Source of the DNA: Symmachiella dynata
GTDB lineage: Bacteria > Planctomycetota > Planctomycetia > Planctomycetales > Planctomycetaceae
DNA length: 64,000 bases
Assembly: GCF_007747995.1 (NCBI RefSeq)
Contig: NZ_CP036276.1
Location: forward strand, 4,331,001 to 4,395,000
Direction: 5' to 3'
Shown: piece by piece, positions 1 to 9,406 of the stretch
How the letters are laid out: every line of letters begins with the position of its first letter
How positions within the stretch are numbered: position 1 is the stretch's first letter
Notes under the pieces: generated by a model
The model's input: the letters and a program-made list of their open reading frames with translations, nothing else
Database searches by the model: none
What the model was told of the DNA's origin: nothing
Translations under genes and position numbers: made by a program

Positions 1-69
1 ATTGCGCAGGACGGCCCGATCCCTCTTCCCGATAAGAATAACCAACCGCGATTTGATTCATCGCTTCGC

Positions 70-873
70 ATGGAATTGAGCAACATGAGTATCTTAGACC
101 GTTTTTCGCTGGCCGGAAAAGTTGCCCTCGTGACCGCCGGAGCGGGACCGCAATTCGGCAGCAGCCTCTCCGAAGGACTCGCCGAAGCCGGCGCCACGGT
201 GATTACGGCTTCGCGATCACTGGAGCGGAATCAGGAGTTCGCGGCAAAGCTGCGAGAAAAAGGGTATGACGCACACGGAATGGAATTCGAATTGGGGGAT
301 CCCGAATCGACGCAGCAACTTCACGATCAAATCATTAGCCAATTCGGAAAACTCGACGTGTTGGTGAATAGCGCACTGCAACGCGCCGGGCACGTCGGTG
401 ACTTAAAGGCGCAGAACATGGACGTGTGGCGCAAGGCGGGCGAAGGGGATTTGGGCGGGTTGTTTCATATCTGCCAACTCTTTGTGGAAGACATGGTGCG
501 TCAAGGTGGCGGATCGATTGTCAATATTTCCAGCATCTACGGCGTGGTCTCCAATGACCCCACATTGTACGAAGGGACCGACATGGTCCAACCGCCGACC
601 TATACGTTCGTCAAAGCGGGAATGATCAATTTCACGCGGTATCTGGCGAGTTATTACGGCAAGCAGGGCGTGCGGGCCAATTGCATCAGCCCTGGCGGGT
701 ACTTCAACAATCAACCACAATCGTTTGTGGACAACTACACCAAGCGCGTTCCGGTCGGCCGCATGCTGGACAACGAAGACATCAAAGGCGCGGTCGTCTT
801 TTTAGCTTCCGAGGCGAGCAGCTACATCACCGGCGACAACCTGATGGTCGACGGCGGCTGGACCTGCATTTGA
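70..873 (+). CDS. SDR family NAD(P)-dependent oxidoreductase
   Basis: Short-chain dehydrogenase/reductase of 267 aa, a normal length for the classical SDR family. A modified glycine-rich cofactor loop (TAGAGPQFG, about residues 22-30) follows the first beta strand. The catalytic serine lies in VNISS (S154/S155) and the YxxxK pair is Y178/K182. The C-terminal segment ending in MVDGGWT is typical of the family. The substrate cannot be told. ATG at 85 (MSILDRF) is an equally plausible start. The reading frame is open back to base 1, so an upstream start outside the window cannot be excluded. The next gene on the same strand is a sugar-type oxidoreductase 400 bases away, too far to claim an operon. 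Confidence 0.9.
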   Translation: MELSNMSILDRFSLAGKVALVTAGAGPQFGSSLSEGLAEAGATVITASRSLERNQEFAAKLREKGYDAHGMEFELGDPESTQQLHDQIISQFGKLDVLVNSALQRAGHVGDLKAQNMDVWRKAGEGDLGGLFHICQLFVEDMVRQGGGSIVNISSIYGVVSNDPTLYEGTDMVQPPTYTFVKAGMINFTRYLASYYGKQGVRANCISPGGYFNNQPQSFVDNYTKRVPVGRMLDNEDIKGAVVFLASEASSYITGDNLMVDGGWTCI

Positions 874-1279
874 TATTTATGACGTGTCATTTACCCCGAA
901 GGGGTAACACATGCCAGCCCAGGGCAAGCGGCAAAGCCGCGCCGCCCTGGGGAATGGTTTGATTCGTTCGCACAAACCGAGAAGGGGTTTTTCAACCCAA
1001 TCAATCATAATTTCGCGATGAACCAGTGATTGAACAACCCCTTCAGGGTTGCGTTCCAATGTCTGTTCTCTAACCTAGGGTGCGCTCATTACATTCGCGA
1101 CCCTAGGCTAAGATGTCTCACGCCTTCGGCGTTCAAATGCCAACTGAGTTTCTTGGTCATGATGTTGGTCAAGAGACGAAGAACAGAATTCCTGACTGCC
1201 CAATCCTAGACGGTCTATCGCCCACGCATTCTGCGATACACCTTTAAATGGCTATCACATAATCAAAACGGACGCTTCC
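874..1279. repeat. Intergenic dispersed-repeat block with stacked hairpins
   Basis: This gap holds no credible gene. It holds several inverted repeats: CCCAGGGC/GCCCTGGG at 918-951 enclosing an inner GCGGC-AAA-GCCGC stem, and CCTAGGGT/ACCCTAGG at 1074-1107 extended by GCG/CGC. Short self-complementary pieces such as CCCCGAAGGGG (896-904 region) and ACCCCTTCAGGGT also occur. The style, with an open frame running through it on the minus strand (877-1059), matches dispersed repeat blocks common in planctomycete genomes. I see no second full copy in this window, so the repeat status is inferred from style. Confidence 0.5.
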
Positions 1280-2284
1280 ATGCCTCAGTCCACTCCTAGA
1301 AAAATCCTCATCGTCGGCGGCGGTTCGATTGGCGAACGACATCTGCGTTGTTTTCGCGATATTGACAATGACGCGGAAGTCGGACTGTGCGATGTCCGCG
1401 AAGAAATCCGCAGCCAATTGGCCCAGCGGTACGGTTTGGCGAAAACGTTCGCCGATCTGTCCGAGGCGACTCAACAACACTGGGACGCCGCCGTGATATG
1501 TACGCCGGCACATTTACATGTCGCACATGCAGTCGCGTTGGCCGAACATGCAGACGCACTCATGATCGAAAAACCGTTGTCCACGTCGCTGGAGGACATT
1601 CCCCGACTGCGTGCTGCCTGGGCGGGACGCGTGGTGAATATCGCCTACGTGCTGCGGGTCAATCCCTTGGTGCAAGCAGCAAAGCAGATTTTGGAATCGG
1701 GTGAATTGGGAGACCTGCTGGAAGTCGTTGCCGCTTCCGGGCAACATTTCCCCACGTTTCGACCGGCGTATCGCGAGATTTATTACACGCGACACGAAAC
1801 AGGCGGCGGCGCGATTCAAGACGCAGCCACTCACCAATTCAACATGGTGCAGTATCTCGCCGGTGATTTTGATTGGGTATTCTGCGACTCCGGGCATCAG
1901 GCGCTCGAAGGGGTTGAGGTCGAAGACACGGTGCACCTTACCGGACGAACGGGCGGCGGTCGCACGATGGTCAATGCGTCGCTGAATCAGTTTATGGCCC
2001 CCAACGAAACCGTCGTGCGTCTCAATTGCCGCAGCGGGAGCGTGAAGTTGGTCTTCCACGAACAAAACATCGGCACGCTGCGGCACGGCGACGACGATTG
2101 GACTTGGAATCCGCCGGCGAAACTGGAACGCGACGACCTCTTCCGCGAACAAGCCCGCCGCTTCCTCGCCGCCGCAGACGGCCAAGAACCAGTCCGCTGC
2201 ACACTCGACGAAGCGGAGCACACGTTGAAGGTGAATCTGGCGGCGCTGAAATCTGCTGGGCGGGAGCGGGTGGAGATCGTTTGA
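1280..2284 (+). CDS. Gfo/Idh/MocA family oxidoreductase
   Basis: NAD(P)-dependent oxidoreductase of 334 aa. The N-terminal Rossmann fold shows ILIVGGGSIGERH (about residues 9-21) and the family EKP motif (97-99), where the lysine acts in catalysis. The C-terminal part (from about 125) is the alpha/beta substrate-binding domain of this family, with GGGAIQDAATHQ (about 174-185) carrying the usual catalytic histidine region. Members act on sugars, inositols or related polyols, but the substrate here is unknown. The gene starts at ATG 1280 and ends 16 bases before the end of the convergent LRR gene. Confidence 0.9.
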   Translation: MPQSTPRKILIVGGGSIGERHLRCFRDIDNDAEVGLCDVREEIRSQLAQRYGLAKTFADLSEATQQHWDAAVICTPAHLHVAHAVALAEHADALMIEKPLSTSLEDIPRLRAAWAGRVVNIAYVLRVNPLVQAAKQILESGELGDLLEVVAASGQHFPTFRPAYREIYYTRHETGGGAIQDAATHQFNMVQYLAGDFDWVFCDSGHQALEGVEVEDTVHLTGRTGGGRTMVNASLNQFMAPNETVVRLNCRSGSVKLVFHEQNIGTLRHGDDDWTWNPPAKLERDDLFREQARRFLAAADGQEPVRCTLDEAEHTLKVNLAALKSAGRERVEIV

Positions 2285-2300
2285 GCGTGGAGCGTGACGA

Positions 2301-3815
2301 CTAGTCGCAATAAATACCGCAATCCGGCAATGCATCTTCCAGTTGCTCGGCCCCTTCTAAGGTGACGCTAGTACTTTCAGCATAAATTGCTTCGAGCTTG
2401 ACCAAGTCCTTGAGTTGCATCAGCCCCTCGTCAGTAATTGCTGTGCCCGTTAAGTCCAGACTCCGAAGTTCGGAAAGACCGGCGAGGTGCTGTAGTCCGT
2501 CATCAGAAATCTCCGACGTCTTAACAGCAAAAGATTTTTGAAGGCCGAGGTGTTCAAGTTTGGGCAATTCGCGGAGATGAACAAGTGTATCATCGGTGAC
2601 TTTTGTGAATCCGAGATCGAGACTGCGAAGATTCTTCAGTTCGGCCACGTACTTGAGCCCGGTGCCGTTGATTCGCTTTTCGCTAATGTCGAGACTTTCC
2701 AGATTGGAAAGCCCTTTCAAATGAGCCAAGCCCTCATCAGAGTGTTTCACGGCTCGTAGGCCGAGTGATTTTAGTGTGCTGATCGCACCGATGTGCTCTA
2801 AACCCTTGTCGGTGATTTGCGTGCCGCCTACGTTCAATGTCTCCAGAATAGGTAACTCCTTCAACATTGCGACTCCGATATCGGAAACCTTTGTGTTTTC
2901 GAGGCTCAACTCTGTGAGAGACTTCAAATTGACAATGTGTTTTACCGCTTCATCGCTTATGGGATAAGTTTCTGAAAGCCAAAGCATGCGTAGATTCTCA
3001 AGAGCCGAAATCGGTGCCAGCGATGCATCGTCGAGATAGAGATTCCCGATGTGAAGTTCTTGAAGATTCGTCAACTCTTTTAAATGCGCCATCCCTTTCG
3101 CCGTGATGCCTTTGTTGTAGTCGATCGACAGATGCTGGAGCGACTTCATTGAGCGAATCGCTGCCAGGCCAGCGTCGCTTATCTCATTCGACGTCAATTC
3201 TAATTTACGCAACGACTTGAGCCCCGCTAATTGCTCGACGCCCGCGTCGGATATTTTGTTGAAGCCGAGGGCCAACTCTTCCAATTCGGCTCGAGATGTT
3301 ATGTATTTTAGCGCGGCGTCGGTGAGTCCTAGCGATGTGAGCTTTAAAGACCTAAGGTGGTCGAATTTGTCGAGGGATGCCAATCCCTCATTAGTGATGC
3401 CGTCATTACTGCTCAGGTCGAGTGCGTTAATCACGGTCATATTATTTGACAAGGCCGCTAGCCCGACATCATCTACTCCGCAGGAATCCAGAGTAAGGCG
3501 ACGTAGCGAAGTCAGCCACTTGAGTTCCTCAAGTTGATTGGGGGTTATCGTGCAGTACCGCAAGGTTAGTTCCCGCAATTCCTTCAGCGAAGTCAATGCT
3601 TGAAGACCTTCGTCATCTATTTCTGCATGCACCCAGAGCAAGCTATCCGGCTTGTCCACGGGACCGGAAAACTTTCCTCCGCGCTCTTCGAGAATTGACA
3701 TGGCTTGTGCTTCTGAAAGAGGATTGTGACTGTTGCACCCTATTATTCCTACCAGAATGGGCAGCACCACGAAGCATGAGATCGCGACGCGAGACTTATC
3801 AATTCGAGGGAACAT
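2301..3815 (-). CDS. Leucine-rich repeat lipoprotein
   Basis: About 504 aa from the internal ATG at 3815. The frame opens at 3869, but the segment after the internal Met gives a proper lipoprotein signal: a basic start, a hydrophobic run (ISCFVVLPILVGII) and a lipobox cysteine in IIGC. After a short linker, about 16 tandem leucine-rich repeats of roughly 24 residues follow, of the type LxxLxxLxLxxTxIxDxGL (ribonuclease-inhibitor/GALA-like). The protein is predicted to be membrane anchored and exported, and to bind partner proteins through the LRR surface. No enzymatic domain is visible. Such LRR proteins are numerous in Planctomycetes. The gene is convergent with the preceding oxidoreductase. 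Confidence 0.8.
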   Translation of the reverse strand: MFPRIDKSRVAISCFVVLPILVGIIGCNSHNPLSEAQAMSILEERGGKFSGPVDKPDSLLWVHAEIDDEGLQALTSLKELRELTLRYCTITPNQLEELKWLTSLRRLTLDSCGVDDVGLAALSNNMTVINALDLSSNDGITNEGLASLDKFDHLRSLKLTSLGLTDAALKYITSRAELEELALGFNKISDAGVEQLAGLKSLRKLELTSNEISDAGLAAIRSMKSLQHLSIDYNKGITAKGMAHLKELTNLQELHIGNLYLDDASLAPISALENLRMLWLSETYPISDEAVKHIVNLKSLTELSLENTKVSDIGVAMLKELPILETLNVGGTQITDKGLEHIGAISTLKSLGLRAVKHSDEGLAHLKGLSNLESLDISEKRINGTGLKYVAELKNLRSLDLGFTKVTDDTLVHLRELPKLEHLGLQKSFAVKTSEISDDGLQHLAGLSELRSLDLTGTAITDEGLMQLKDLVKLEAIYAESTSVTLEGAEQLEDALPDCGIYCD

Positions 3816-3906
3816 AGCGAGAAACCCCGTATAGTTCTGCGAGAATTTCACGTACAGAGATTCAACCAATACTCATCGTTAGAAGCATAAGGTGATATCG
3901 CATTGG

Positions 3907-5289
3907 CTACTCCAACGAACCCGGCCGGAGTCGCTCTGGGGTGTTGGGGATGCGTTCAACTAGCTCGTTCACTTGACCGTCCCGTTTGTTCAGCGTGAAG
4001 GCATCGTACAATTCGCCGGTGGCGGTTTTGGCATCGTAGCGTAATTCGTCGCCGTCGATGCTGATAATTTGATACAGCTGCGTATCCTCCGCACGGCGAA
4101 CAAACTCGAAATCGTTGCGATCGTACATCTTGGGGCCGCTGACCGAGACGACGTACATCGTCCCCGCCCGAGAGTCATGCACGTTTTTCCCAGTGCCGGC
4201 ATTTTCGTGGACCATCAAACCGGTGCGGCCGTAGCTGTGGTCATGTCCTTGCAGCACGATATCGACGTGGTGTTTGTCAAAGATCGGCTGCCAAGCATTG
4301 CGAATTTCGGGATTGTCACGGCGGCGGCTGGCGGAATAGATCGGCGCGTGTTGCGTAACGATCGTCCAGCGATTGGGATTGTCAGCGAGTACTTCGTCCA
4401 TCCACTCGGCCTGCTCTTTGATTTTGTCGTTGGTGTTCAGGCAGACGATTCGCACGCCTTGGAAGTCGAGCCAATACACCGTTTCTTCAAGTCCTTGCGG
4501 TCCGTTGTCGGGAAACTCAAACGTGGGGCGCCAATGCGGCGCGAGGCGGCGACGGCCGATGGGGTAGGTATTGCCCTGGATATCTTCCTTCGCATACTCG
4601 TGATTTCCGGGGATGGCGATGCTGGGGAGCATGCCATTGACCCATCCGCCGGCATCGTGCCACTCGCCCCATTCTTCGTCACGAATCGCATTGTTGATCA
4701 AATCGCCGGCGTGCAACATAAATTTCGCGCGGGGAGCATCGGCGTACGCTTCACGAACGACCCGTGCCCAATGCGCTTTCAACGAGTTCTGTGCGTCGCC
4801 GAAATAGATGAACGTAAACGGTTCCGGTTTGGAGCTGGGCGTGCGAAAATGGATCCAGGAACTCCAATTCACCCCGTCTCCCACGCGATAGACATAGAGC
4901 GTCTTGGGCGTCAAATCGGTGAATTCGGCCGAGTGATAATGCGACTTGCCTAGGTCCGACTCCAACTCCTGTGTCGTGCCATTGATTTGAAGTGCCTTAT
5001 TCACAAACCAAGGCCCCTGCTCTGCCAGAGCGATTTGTGCGACTGGTTTCGTGACGGACGTATCGGTCCGCCAAGTGACTGTTTGTGTGGTAGCGACATC
5101 ATTTTTCCAAGTCAGCACAATCCGATCCGGCACCGCGCTGGGTCGATACGTCTCCTGCGCCTTCGCAAGTTGCGGCGCCACCTGCCGTTCGTCCCGCCCT
5201 TGCGTTTCTTGGGGAAGAGACAAATAGACCGACGCTCCCAACGCCAAGACTGTTACCGCGCCGCAAAGCAATTTCGTTTTCGTGTTCAT
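3907..5289 (-). CDS. Exported metallophosphoesterase, purple-acid-phosphatase-like
   Basis: 460 aa with an N-terminal signal peptide (about residues 1-30). A fibronectin-III-like purple acid phosphatase N-domain spans about 50-150 (PDRIVLTWKNDVATTQTVTW). A calcineurin-like phosphoesterase domain follows, with metal-binding motifs in order: FGDAQ, HAGDLINN, PGNHEY, TQHAPIY and QGHDHSYGR. These supply the Asp, Asn and His ligands of a dinuclear metal centre, so hydrolysis of phosphate esters outside the cytoplasm is likely. The substrate is unknown. The ATG start at 5289 gives a clean signal peptide. Confidence 0.88.
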   Translation of the reverse strand: MNTKTKLLCGAVTVLALGASVYLSLPQETQGRDERQVAPQLAKAQETYRPSAVPDRIVLTWKNDVATTQTVTWRTDTSVTKPVAQIALAEQGPWFVNKALQINGTTQELESDLGKSHYHSAEFTDLTPKTLYVYRVGDGVNWSSWIHFRTPSSKPEPFTFIYFGDAQNSLKAHWARVVREAYADAPRAKFMLHAGDLINNAIRDEEWGEWHDAGGWVNGMLPSIAIPGNHEYAKEDIQGNTYPIGRRRLAPHWRPTFEFPDNGPQGLEETVYWLDFQGVRIVCLNTNDKIKEQAEWMDEVLADNPNRWTIVTQHAPIYSASRRRDNPEIRNAWQPIFDKHHVDIVLQGHDHSYGRTGLMVHENAGTGKNVHDSRAGTMYVVSVSGPKMYDRNDFEFVRRAEDTQLYQIISIDGDELRYDAKTATGELYDAFTLNKRDGQVNELVERIPNTPERLRPGSLE

Positions 5290-5735
5290 GCAACCGTACC
5301 TTGTCTATTCGAATGTTTCGCGTAGCGCTGAAAAATTGGAGCAAAACGCGGACGCACCGCGCGGTGAAGAGAGAGAGTCGCGCTCCTCCCTCGGATAACT
5401 ATCAATGACTCGCGAAGAATCATTGAATTTAGCGCTTTTGCAGAAAGGATGCAACGATGGCCCGTGATGTATGCGCGTTTACATTGCGTGACGCAGTTGA
5501 TTCCGCTTTGTTAGGAAAAGAAAAACCACGAAAGACACGAAACAACGTTCTTATGTTTCGAATCGAATTCGACCGTGGTGCGTTCATTGGCGTAGCTTGC
5601 TCTGCACGATGGCAAGCCGTCGGTTTGGGATTTAAGGTTTGACGCCTTGGAATCTGTGTTTAACTGTGTTCAATCTGTGGCTGATAAACATCACCACTTG
5701 GAGATGCCGAGGATTTGGGGGTTGGCGAGCCGCGG
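5290..5735. repeat. Intergenic mosaic of dispersed repeat pieces
   Basis: No gene is supported here. The gap carries a piece with ACGGCAAGCCGT-like symmetry (5604-5633) that is nearly identical, in inverted orientation, to 32043-32072. It also carries a diverged piece of the 'TTAGCCACGGATGAAACAC' family (5651-5685, here reading TGTGTTCAATCTGTGGCT). A third piece is CCACGAAAGACACGAAA (5525-5541). The small open frame at 5457-5642 runs through these pieces and is probably not coding. Confidence 0.55.
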
Positions 5736-6776
5736 TTAATTGTCGGCGATGTTTGCCCCTAGCTGAAATGCGGTAAATACGGCGACCGGAATCCAAATAA
5801 AATCGAGCAAGCCGAAGCTAAGAAGAAAAATAAATCCAACCCCCTCAGCTTCGAATTCTTCGTGGCCTTCCTCTTCGAGTTCCAGATCCTTTTCCGCGTT
5901 CTCACGCAACTCTTGTTGCTCTTCGGGTGGCATCTCTTCCCAACGTTCGACTGCTTCGGCCCAGATATCCTCCGGATACTCAGACGAAACGTCTTGCCCG
6001 ACATCGTCCAAACGCCACTGATCGTCAGGCCATTGAATGTCTTGCCCCGCATCCATCCGCTCGTCAACGATTTTATCTGCGACTTGTTGAATCGATAGAT
6101 CTTCAACATTCGCTGGTGGTCCCATTACAATATCGGTGAGCATAGATGCGATGATCATTGCCGTAATTAATTTAGCGAGAATGATCGCGAACAAGGTAAT
6201 GACAGCCGCTGTGATTCCCGGTCCAATCCCATCATCCTCCCCGGCGGAAAATCGCACGCCCAACCCCACCAGGAACCCCATCCCCACAGCCATCCAACCA
6301 AGTGGAAACGGGATGAGAAAGCCTATAAATGCCCAAAGGCCAAGGCCGACCAGACTGCCAAGTAATCCGCCGATGATCCACACCGGGACCCCCATTCCCA
6401 TCGACAGCCACCCCGTCTCTTCCTCCAACTCTTCGGACGGGTCCGTTTTTTTCTTCAGTCGCCTTAACTGCGGAAGGGCCAATGCCAATGGCACTTCCTC
6501 AGGTTCGTGAACCTCTTCTTCCACTTGCGGGGTCCGTCGGCGTTGGCGGCGGGCACGTCGGTTTTCGTCGATGTCTCGAACGAAAACATTCTCGTCTGGG
6601 GCCAACTCCGGAGCTGGCTTGGGCTTGGGCTTGGGTTTCGATTTTGGCCTTGGTTTCTGAATGACAAATTTGCCAGAGCACTTGGGGCAGTCGACGGTCT
6701 TTCCAATGGCCCCGGCGCTTTTCACACGGAATGTACTGGAGCAATGTGTGCACTCCACTCTGATCGGATTGCTCAT
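5736..6776 (-). CDS. MJ0042-type zinc-ribbon membrane protein
   Basis: 346 aa. The N-terminus (residues about 5-40) is a zinc ribbon of the MJ0042/prokaryotic type with two CxxC pairs (ECTHC and DCPKC) and a GKTV turn. A Pro/Lys-rich linker (KPRPKSKPKPKPKP) and an Arg/Glu-rich stretch follow. Several hydrophobic membrane segments lie at about 125-215, then an acidic, Glu-rich soluble segment, then a last hydrophobic segment near the C-terminus. This layout of zinc ribbon, low-complexity linker and membrane domain is very common among uncharacterised planctomycete proteins. The function is unknown. It is transcribed alone, facing away from the ABC operon by about 190 bases. Confidence 0.75.
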   Translation of the reverse strand: MSNPIRVECTHCSSTFRVKSAGAIGKTVDCPKCSGKFVIQKPRPKSKPKPKPKPAPELAPDENVFVRDIDENRRARRQRRRTPQVEEEVHEPEEVPLALALPQLRRLKKKTDPSEELEEETGWLSMGMGVPVWIIGGLLGSLVGLGLWAFIGFLIPFPLGWMAVGMGFLVGLGVRFSAGEDDGIGPGITAAVITLFAIILAKLITAMIIASMLTDIVMGPPANVEDLSIQQVADKIVDERMDAGQDIQWPDDQWRLDDVGQDVSSEYPEDIWAEAVERWEEMPPEEQQELRENAEKDLELEEEGHEEFEAEGVGFIFLLSFGLLDFIWIPVAVFTAFQLGANIADN

Positions 6777-6966
6777 CGACGAATCTCACAGCCACGACTG
6801 ATTGAGGAAGGGAAGGCGACGAACCATGATCGTCGCTGCGTCGTTTCGCTCACCGTGAGATGGACCGTCTGCGAAACGCTGTCGCTATTCTAACCCCGGT
6901 CCTGCCGAAAAATCGAGCAGAAAATCGCAGTATTGAATGCTGAATTCCAAGCTGGCGACTCAATCG

Positions 6967-8484
6967 TCACCCGTGACGGCGCATCGTCCACACGGTAGCG
7001 CCCGCCGTGCTGACCAGTGCTGACAGAAAGAGCATGGTTTTCCAAACCAGCCCCCGTTGCGTTTGGACTGTGCCGGTGAGTTGATAGGGACGAGAGCGGC
7101 GCATCGGAATATCCTGCATCGCTCGTTTCGTTCCCGCGAGCCAATGCAGGCTCCGCAGCACAAATGTCCCTGCGGCATACTGACGCGGTCCGGTCATGCC
7201 GCGGTTGGTCGCGAACTCGGCGTCGCCCACAACAACCAGCATCGGCGCCGGCGTGGCGCGATCGGTCCGTTCGACCGCAACGGCTAAGGAGACAGGGCCG
7301 GGCAAGTCGCTGCCGTCATTCCATTGCGGCATATTTCTGGAGACGACATCGGTTTCCGCCCAACAGTGCGGACCGTCCGGCGAAAGCAGCAGCGGCGTGC
7401 AGACCGCAGTTGGCGCAGCTGTGACAGGCAAAAGCCGCACACTCCGCGCCTGCATAAAGTCCAACGAGGCACGTGGCATGGAGCGTGCCAACGGATGATC
7501 GCCGTCCGCCGGCAAGGCCCGCACCACCGTCGACAACTGCTTATCAACCGTGGTCGTGACGACAAAATCGTTTCCTATTAACACGCCCCACTTACGCAAC
7601 AAACGATCCAGTCCTGTGGGGAGCACCGTGCCGTCGCGATGGTTTTGTACAAAATCCAAAAGCAACAACCCGCTGCCGCCATGTTTGAAATACGTCTCCA
7701 ACTTGGCTGCGTCCGCGGCATCGTATTCAGCCTGCGGTCCGGCAAGCAAGACAACATCGGCGTCGGCCGGAACATGCGTGGCTTGACTCAAGTCGAGCCG
7801 TTCCATCTGGACGCCCCCCATCTGCAAGTAGTCGGCCAGTTCGCTGAGCGACCGCGTGCTATCGGAACCTTCGGCGACCAACGACGCTTCTCCATGTCCG
7901 GAGAGGCAGTACACTTTCACCTGCGGTTGTCCCTCTGCCAATCGGGCCAAAGCCGCGGTGACCGTTTGCTCGGCAAAGAAATCGACTCCCGCGACGCGTC
8001 CCGCCGGGGCTCCGTGAAACTCCGCCAAGTCCTCATGCTGCAAGACCTCATGCCGCGGTTCTTCGCCCGGCAGTTGATATGTGATCACCACGCAAGGTGC
8101 GGTGATATCGGGAAAGCGTTGTTTTAAACGCTGGCCGGCCACCGAATCGTTGGCGGTGACGCGCTCGATTTCAAATTTGTCGATATGTTGTTGGTAGCGT
8201 TTTAGCAAGTCCGAGAGCATCGCCGCCGAGTCGTCAAAGGTCCGTTCGCGCGCCGTGCGAACCTCGCTTTCGGCAAACAGGGTCACGGTGACTGCTCCTT
8301 GAAGTTCAGCCAGCACGTCTTGCGTTTGCGGCGAAAGCGTGAGCCGTCGCTGGGCGGTGACATCCCACGCTTGCGGCGCGACGGCAGCAACTCCCCAATT
8401 GGCGGCCAACAGCGCCACCACCACGCACACGCCGCTCGCAACGCCGCGTCGTGCCCGCCGCCAGTATTGGCCCAAGAATTTCAT
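6967..8484 (-). CDS. GldG-like ABC transporter auxiliary protein
   Basis: 505 aa. One N-terminal membrane segment (about 15-38) is followed by a large soluble region beginning with RRLTLSPQTQDVLAELQGAVTV, typical of GldG/ABC-type auxiliary components. A CVVITYQ and CLSGHGEASL region of Rossmann-like character follows, and a C-terminal membrane segment (about 478-498) ends the protein. In Bacteroidetes, GldG works with GldA and GldF in a gliding and secretion-linked ABC complex. In other phyla the same trio is widespread with unknown cargo. It is the third gene of a minus-strand operon, 55 bases after the permease stop. Confidence 0.8.
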   Translation of the reverse strand: MKFLGQYWRRARRGVASGVCVVVALLAANWGVAAVAPQAWDVTAQRRLTLSPQTQDVLAELQGAVTVTLFAESEVRTARERTFDDSAAMLSDLLKRYQQHIDKFEIERVTANDSVAGQRLKQRFPDITAPCVVITYQLPGEEPRHEVLQHEDLAEFHGAPAGRVAGVDFFAEQTVTAALARLAEGQPQVKVYCLSGHGEASLVAEGSDSTRSLSELADYLQMGGVQMERLDLSQATHVPADADVVLLAGPQAEYDAADAAKLETYFKHGGSGLLLLDFVQNHRDGTVLPTGLDRLLRKWGVLIGNDFVVTTTVDKQLSTVVRALPADGDHPLARSMPRASLDFMQARSVRLLPVTAAPTAVCTPLLLSPDGPHCWAETDVVSRNMPQWNDGSDLPGPVSLAVAVERTDRATPAPMLVVVGDAEFATNRGMTGPRQYAAGTFVLRSLHWLAGTKRAMQDIPMRRSRPYQLTGTVQTQRGLVWKTMLFLSALVSTAGATVWTMRRHG

Positions 8485-8539
8485 GCCGTCACTCTCAAGT
8501 ATTTTGATGGGGATTGCTCACTGTGTTTTGCCGTGTTGT

Positions 8540-9406
8540 TCAATCGTGGCCTCGTGTTGCCTGACAGGCGATCCACAGCAGGCACACGGAGAAGCTGACG
8601 TGGCCGCAAATCACACTGGGGTCAATTGCTCCGGTGCTGAATCGCGCCAAATGTTCCCAACAGGCAAAACGCTCCGCGACGGACATCCATGCTTCACCAA
8701 TGTGCCAATGCAACATGGCTCGCGGCACGAGACTCAGCAGCAACAGCCCAATCATGGCTGAAACCGTCGCCACACTGGCGGCAAAAGGAGCCTTGCAAAG
8801 GGTCGTACAAACCATACCGACTGCACAAAGTGATAACGAAATCGTAGCGATGCCAATCACTCCGCCGATCAGATAGCCACGATCGAATTCCAAACCAATC
8901 CCGGGCCAGTAACGCAGCGCCAGCAAACAACAGATCCAAGGCAGGACATTGACGACCACTGCAACCCAAGCCGCCGCGAATTTCCCGGTGAGAACCTGCC
9001 ATGGTTGGACCGGGGTCGTTAATAGCATTTCCCAAATCCCTCGCCGACGTTCGTCCGCGACCATGCCCATCGTCACCACGGGAACAATCAGCATCAGCGA
9101 GAACACTAAAAAGACATTCGGTCCCAAAAACTGCGCCAACGGGTCATCCGCCTGACGCAGCGGCACGACGCGTCCCTGCGCTAGCAAGGTCATCAGCAAC
9201 GAGAAGTGCCAGCCCGCAACGAGAGTTGCCGCCAACAACATCACATAGGCTGCCGGGCGGCGAAAGTGGCCGAGGATTTCCCAGACTGCAATAGAGACGA
9301 CTGTCGACACATCCCCCAAAACACGTCCTCCAGCCAAACGGAGAACGCTTCCGGATCGTGCGGCAGGTTGTGTATCGTCGCGATGAGAAACAACTGCGGA
9401 CATCAA
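8540..9406 (-). CDS. GldF-like ABC-2 type transporter permease
   Basis: 288 aa with about six membrane segments. It includes the family signature ERRRGIWEMLLTTPVQPWQVLTGK region around residues 117-140, typical of GldF/NosY-type ABC-2 permeases. An N-terminal cytoplasmic tail of about 40 residues precedes the first helix. The start codon overlaps the stop codon of the ATPase gene by 4 bases (9403-9406), which indicates translational coupling. The protein forms the membrane part of the ABC complex encoded by this operon. Cargo is unknown. Confidence 0.85.
   Translation of the reverse strand: MMSAVVSHRDDTQPAARSGSVLRLAGGRVLGDVSTVVSIAVWEILGHFRRPAAYVMLLAATLVAGWHFSLLMTLLAQGRVVPLRQADDPLAQFLGPNVFLVFSLMLIVPVVTMGMVADERRRGIWEMLLTTPVQPWQVLTGKFAAAWVAVVVNVLPWICCLLALRYWPGIGLEFDRGYLIGGVIGIATISLSLCAVGMVCTTLCKAPFAASVATVSAMIGLLLLSLVPRAMLHWHIGEAWMSVAERFACWEHLARFSTGAIDPSVICGHVSFSVCLLWIACQATRGHD

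Noticed and set aside
1-69. Possible 3' end of a gene running into the window start
   Set aside because: The frame of the first SDR gene is open to base 1, another frame ends at a TGA near 78, and the third stops at 33. None gives a recognisable tail.
877-1059. 60-codon frame on the minus strand in the repeat block
   Set aside because: It only translates the repeat. The sequence is built of hairpin arms.
1514-2335. 273-codon open frame antisense to the Gfo/Idh/MocA gene
   Set aside because: It overlaps a motif-rich plus-strand gene along its whole length, so it is a shadow.
4069-4953. 294-codon open frame antisense to the metallophosphoesterase gene
   Set aside because: It lies fully inside a gene with strong motifs on the other strand, and its sequence reads like an antisense shadow rather than a protein.
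5457-5642. 61-codon open frame in the 5.5-kb mosaic gap
   Set aside because: Runs through repeat pieces and reads poorly as protein.
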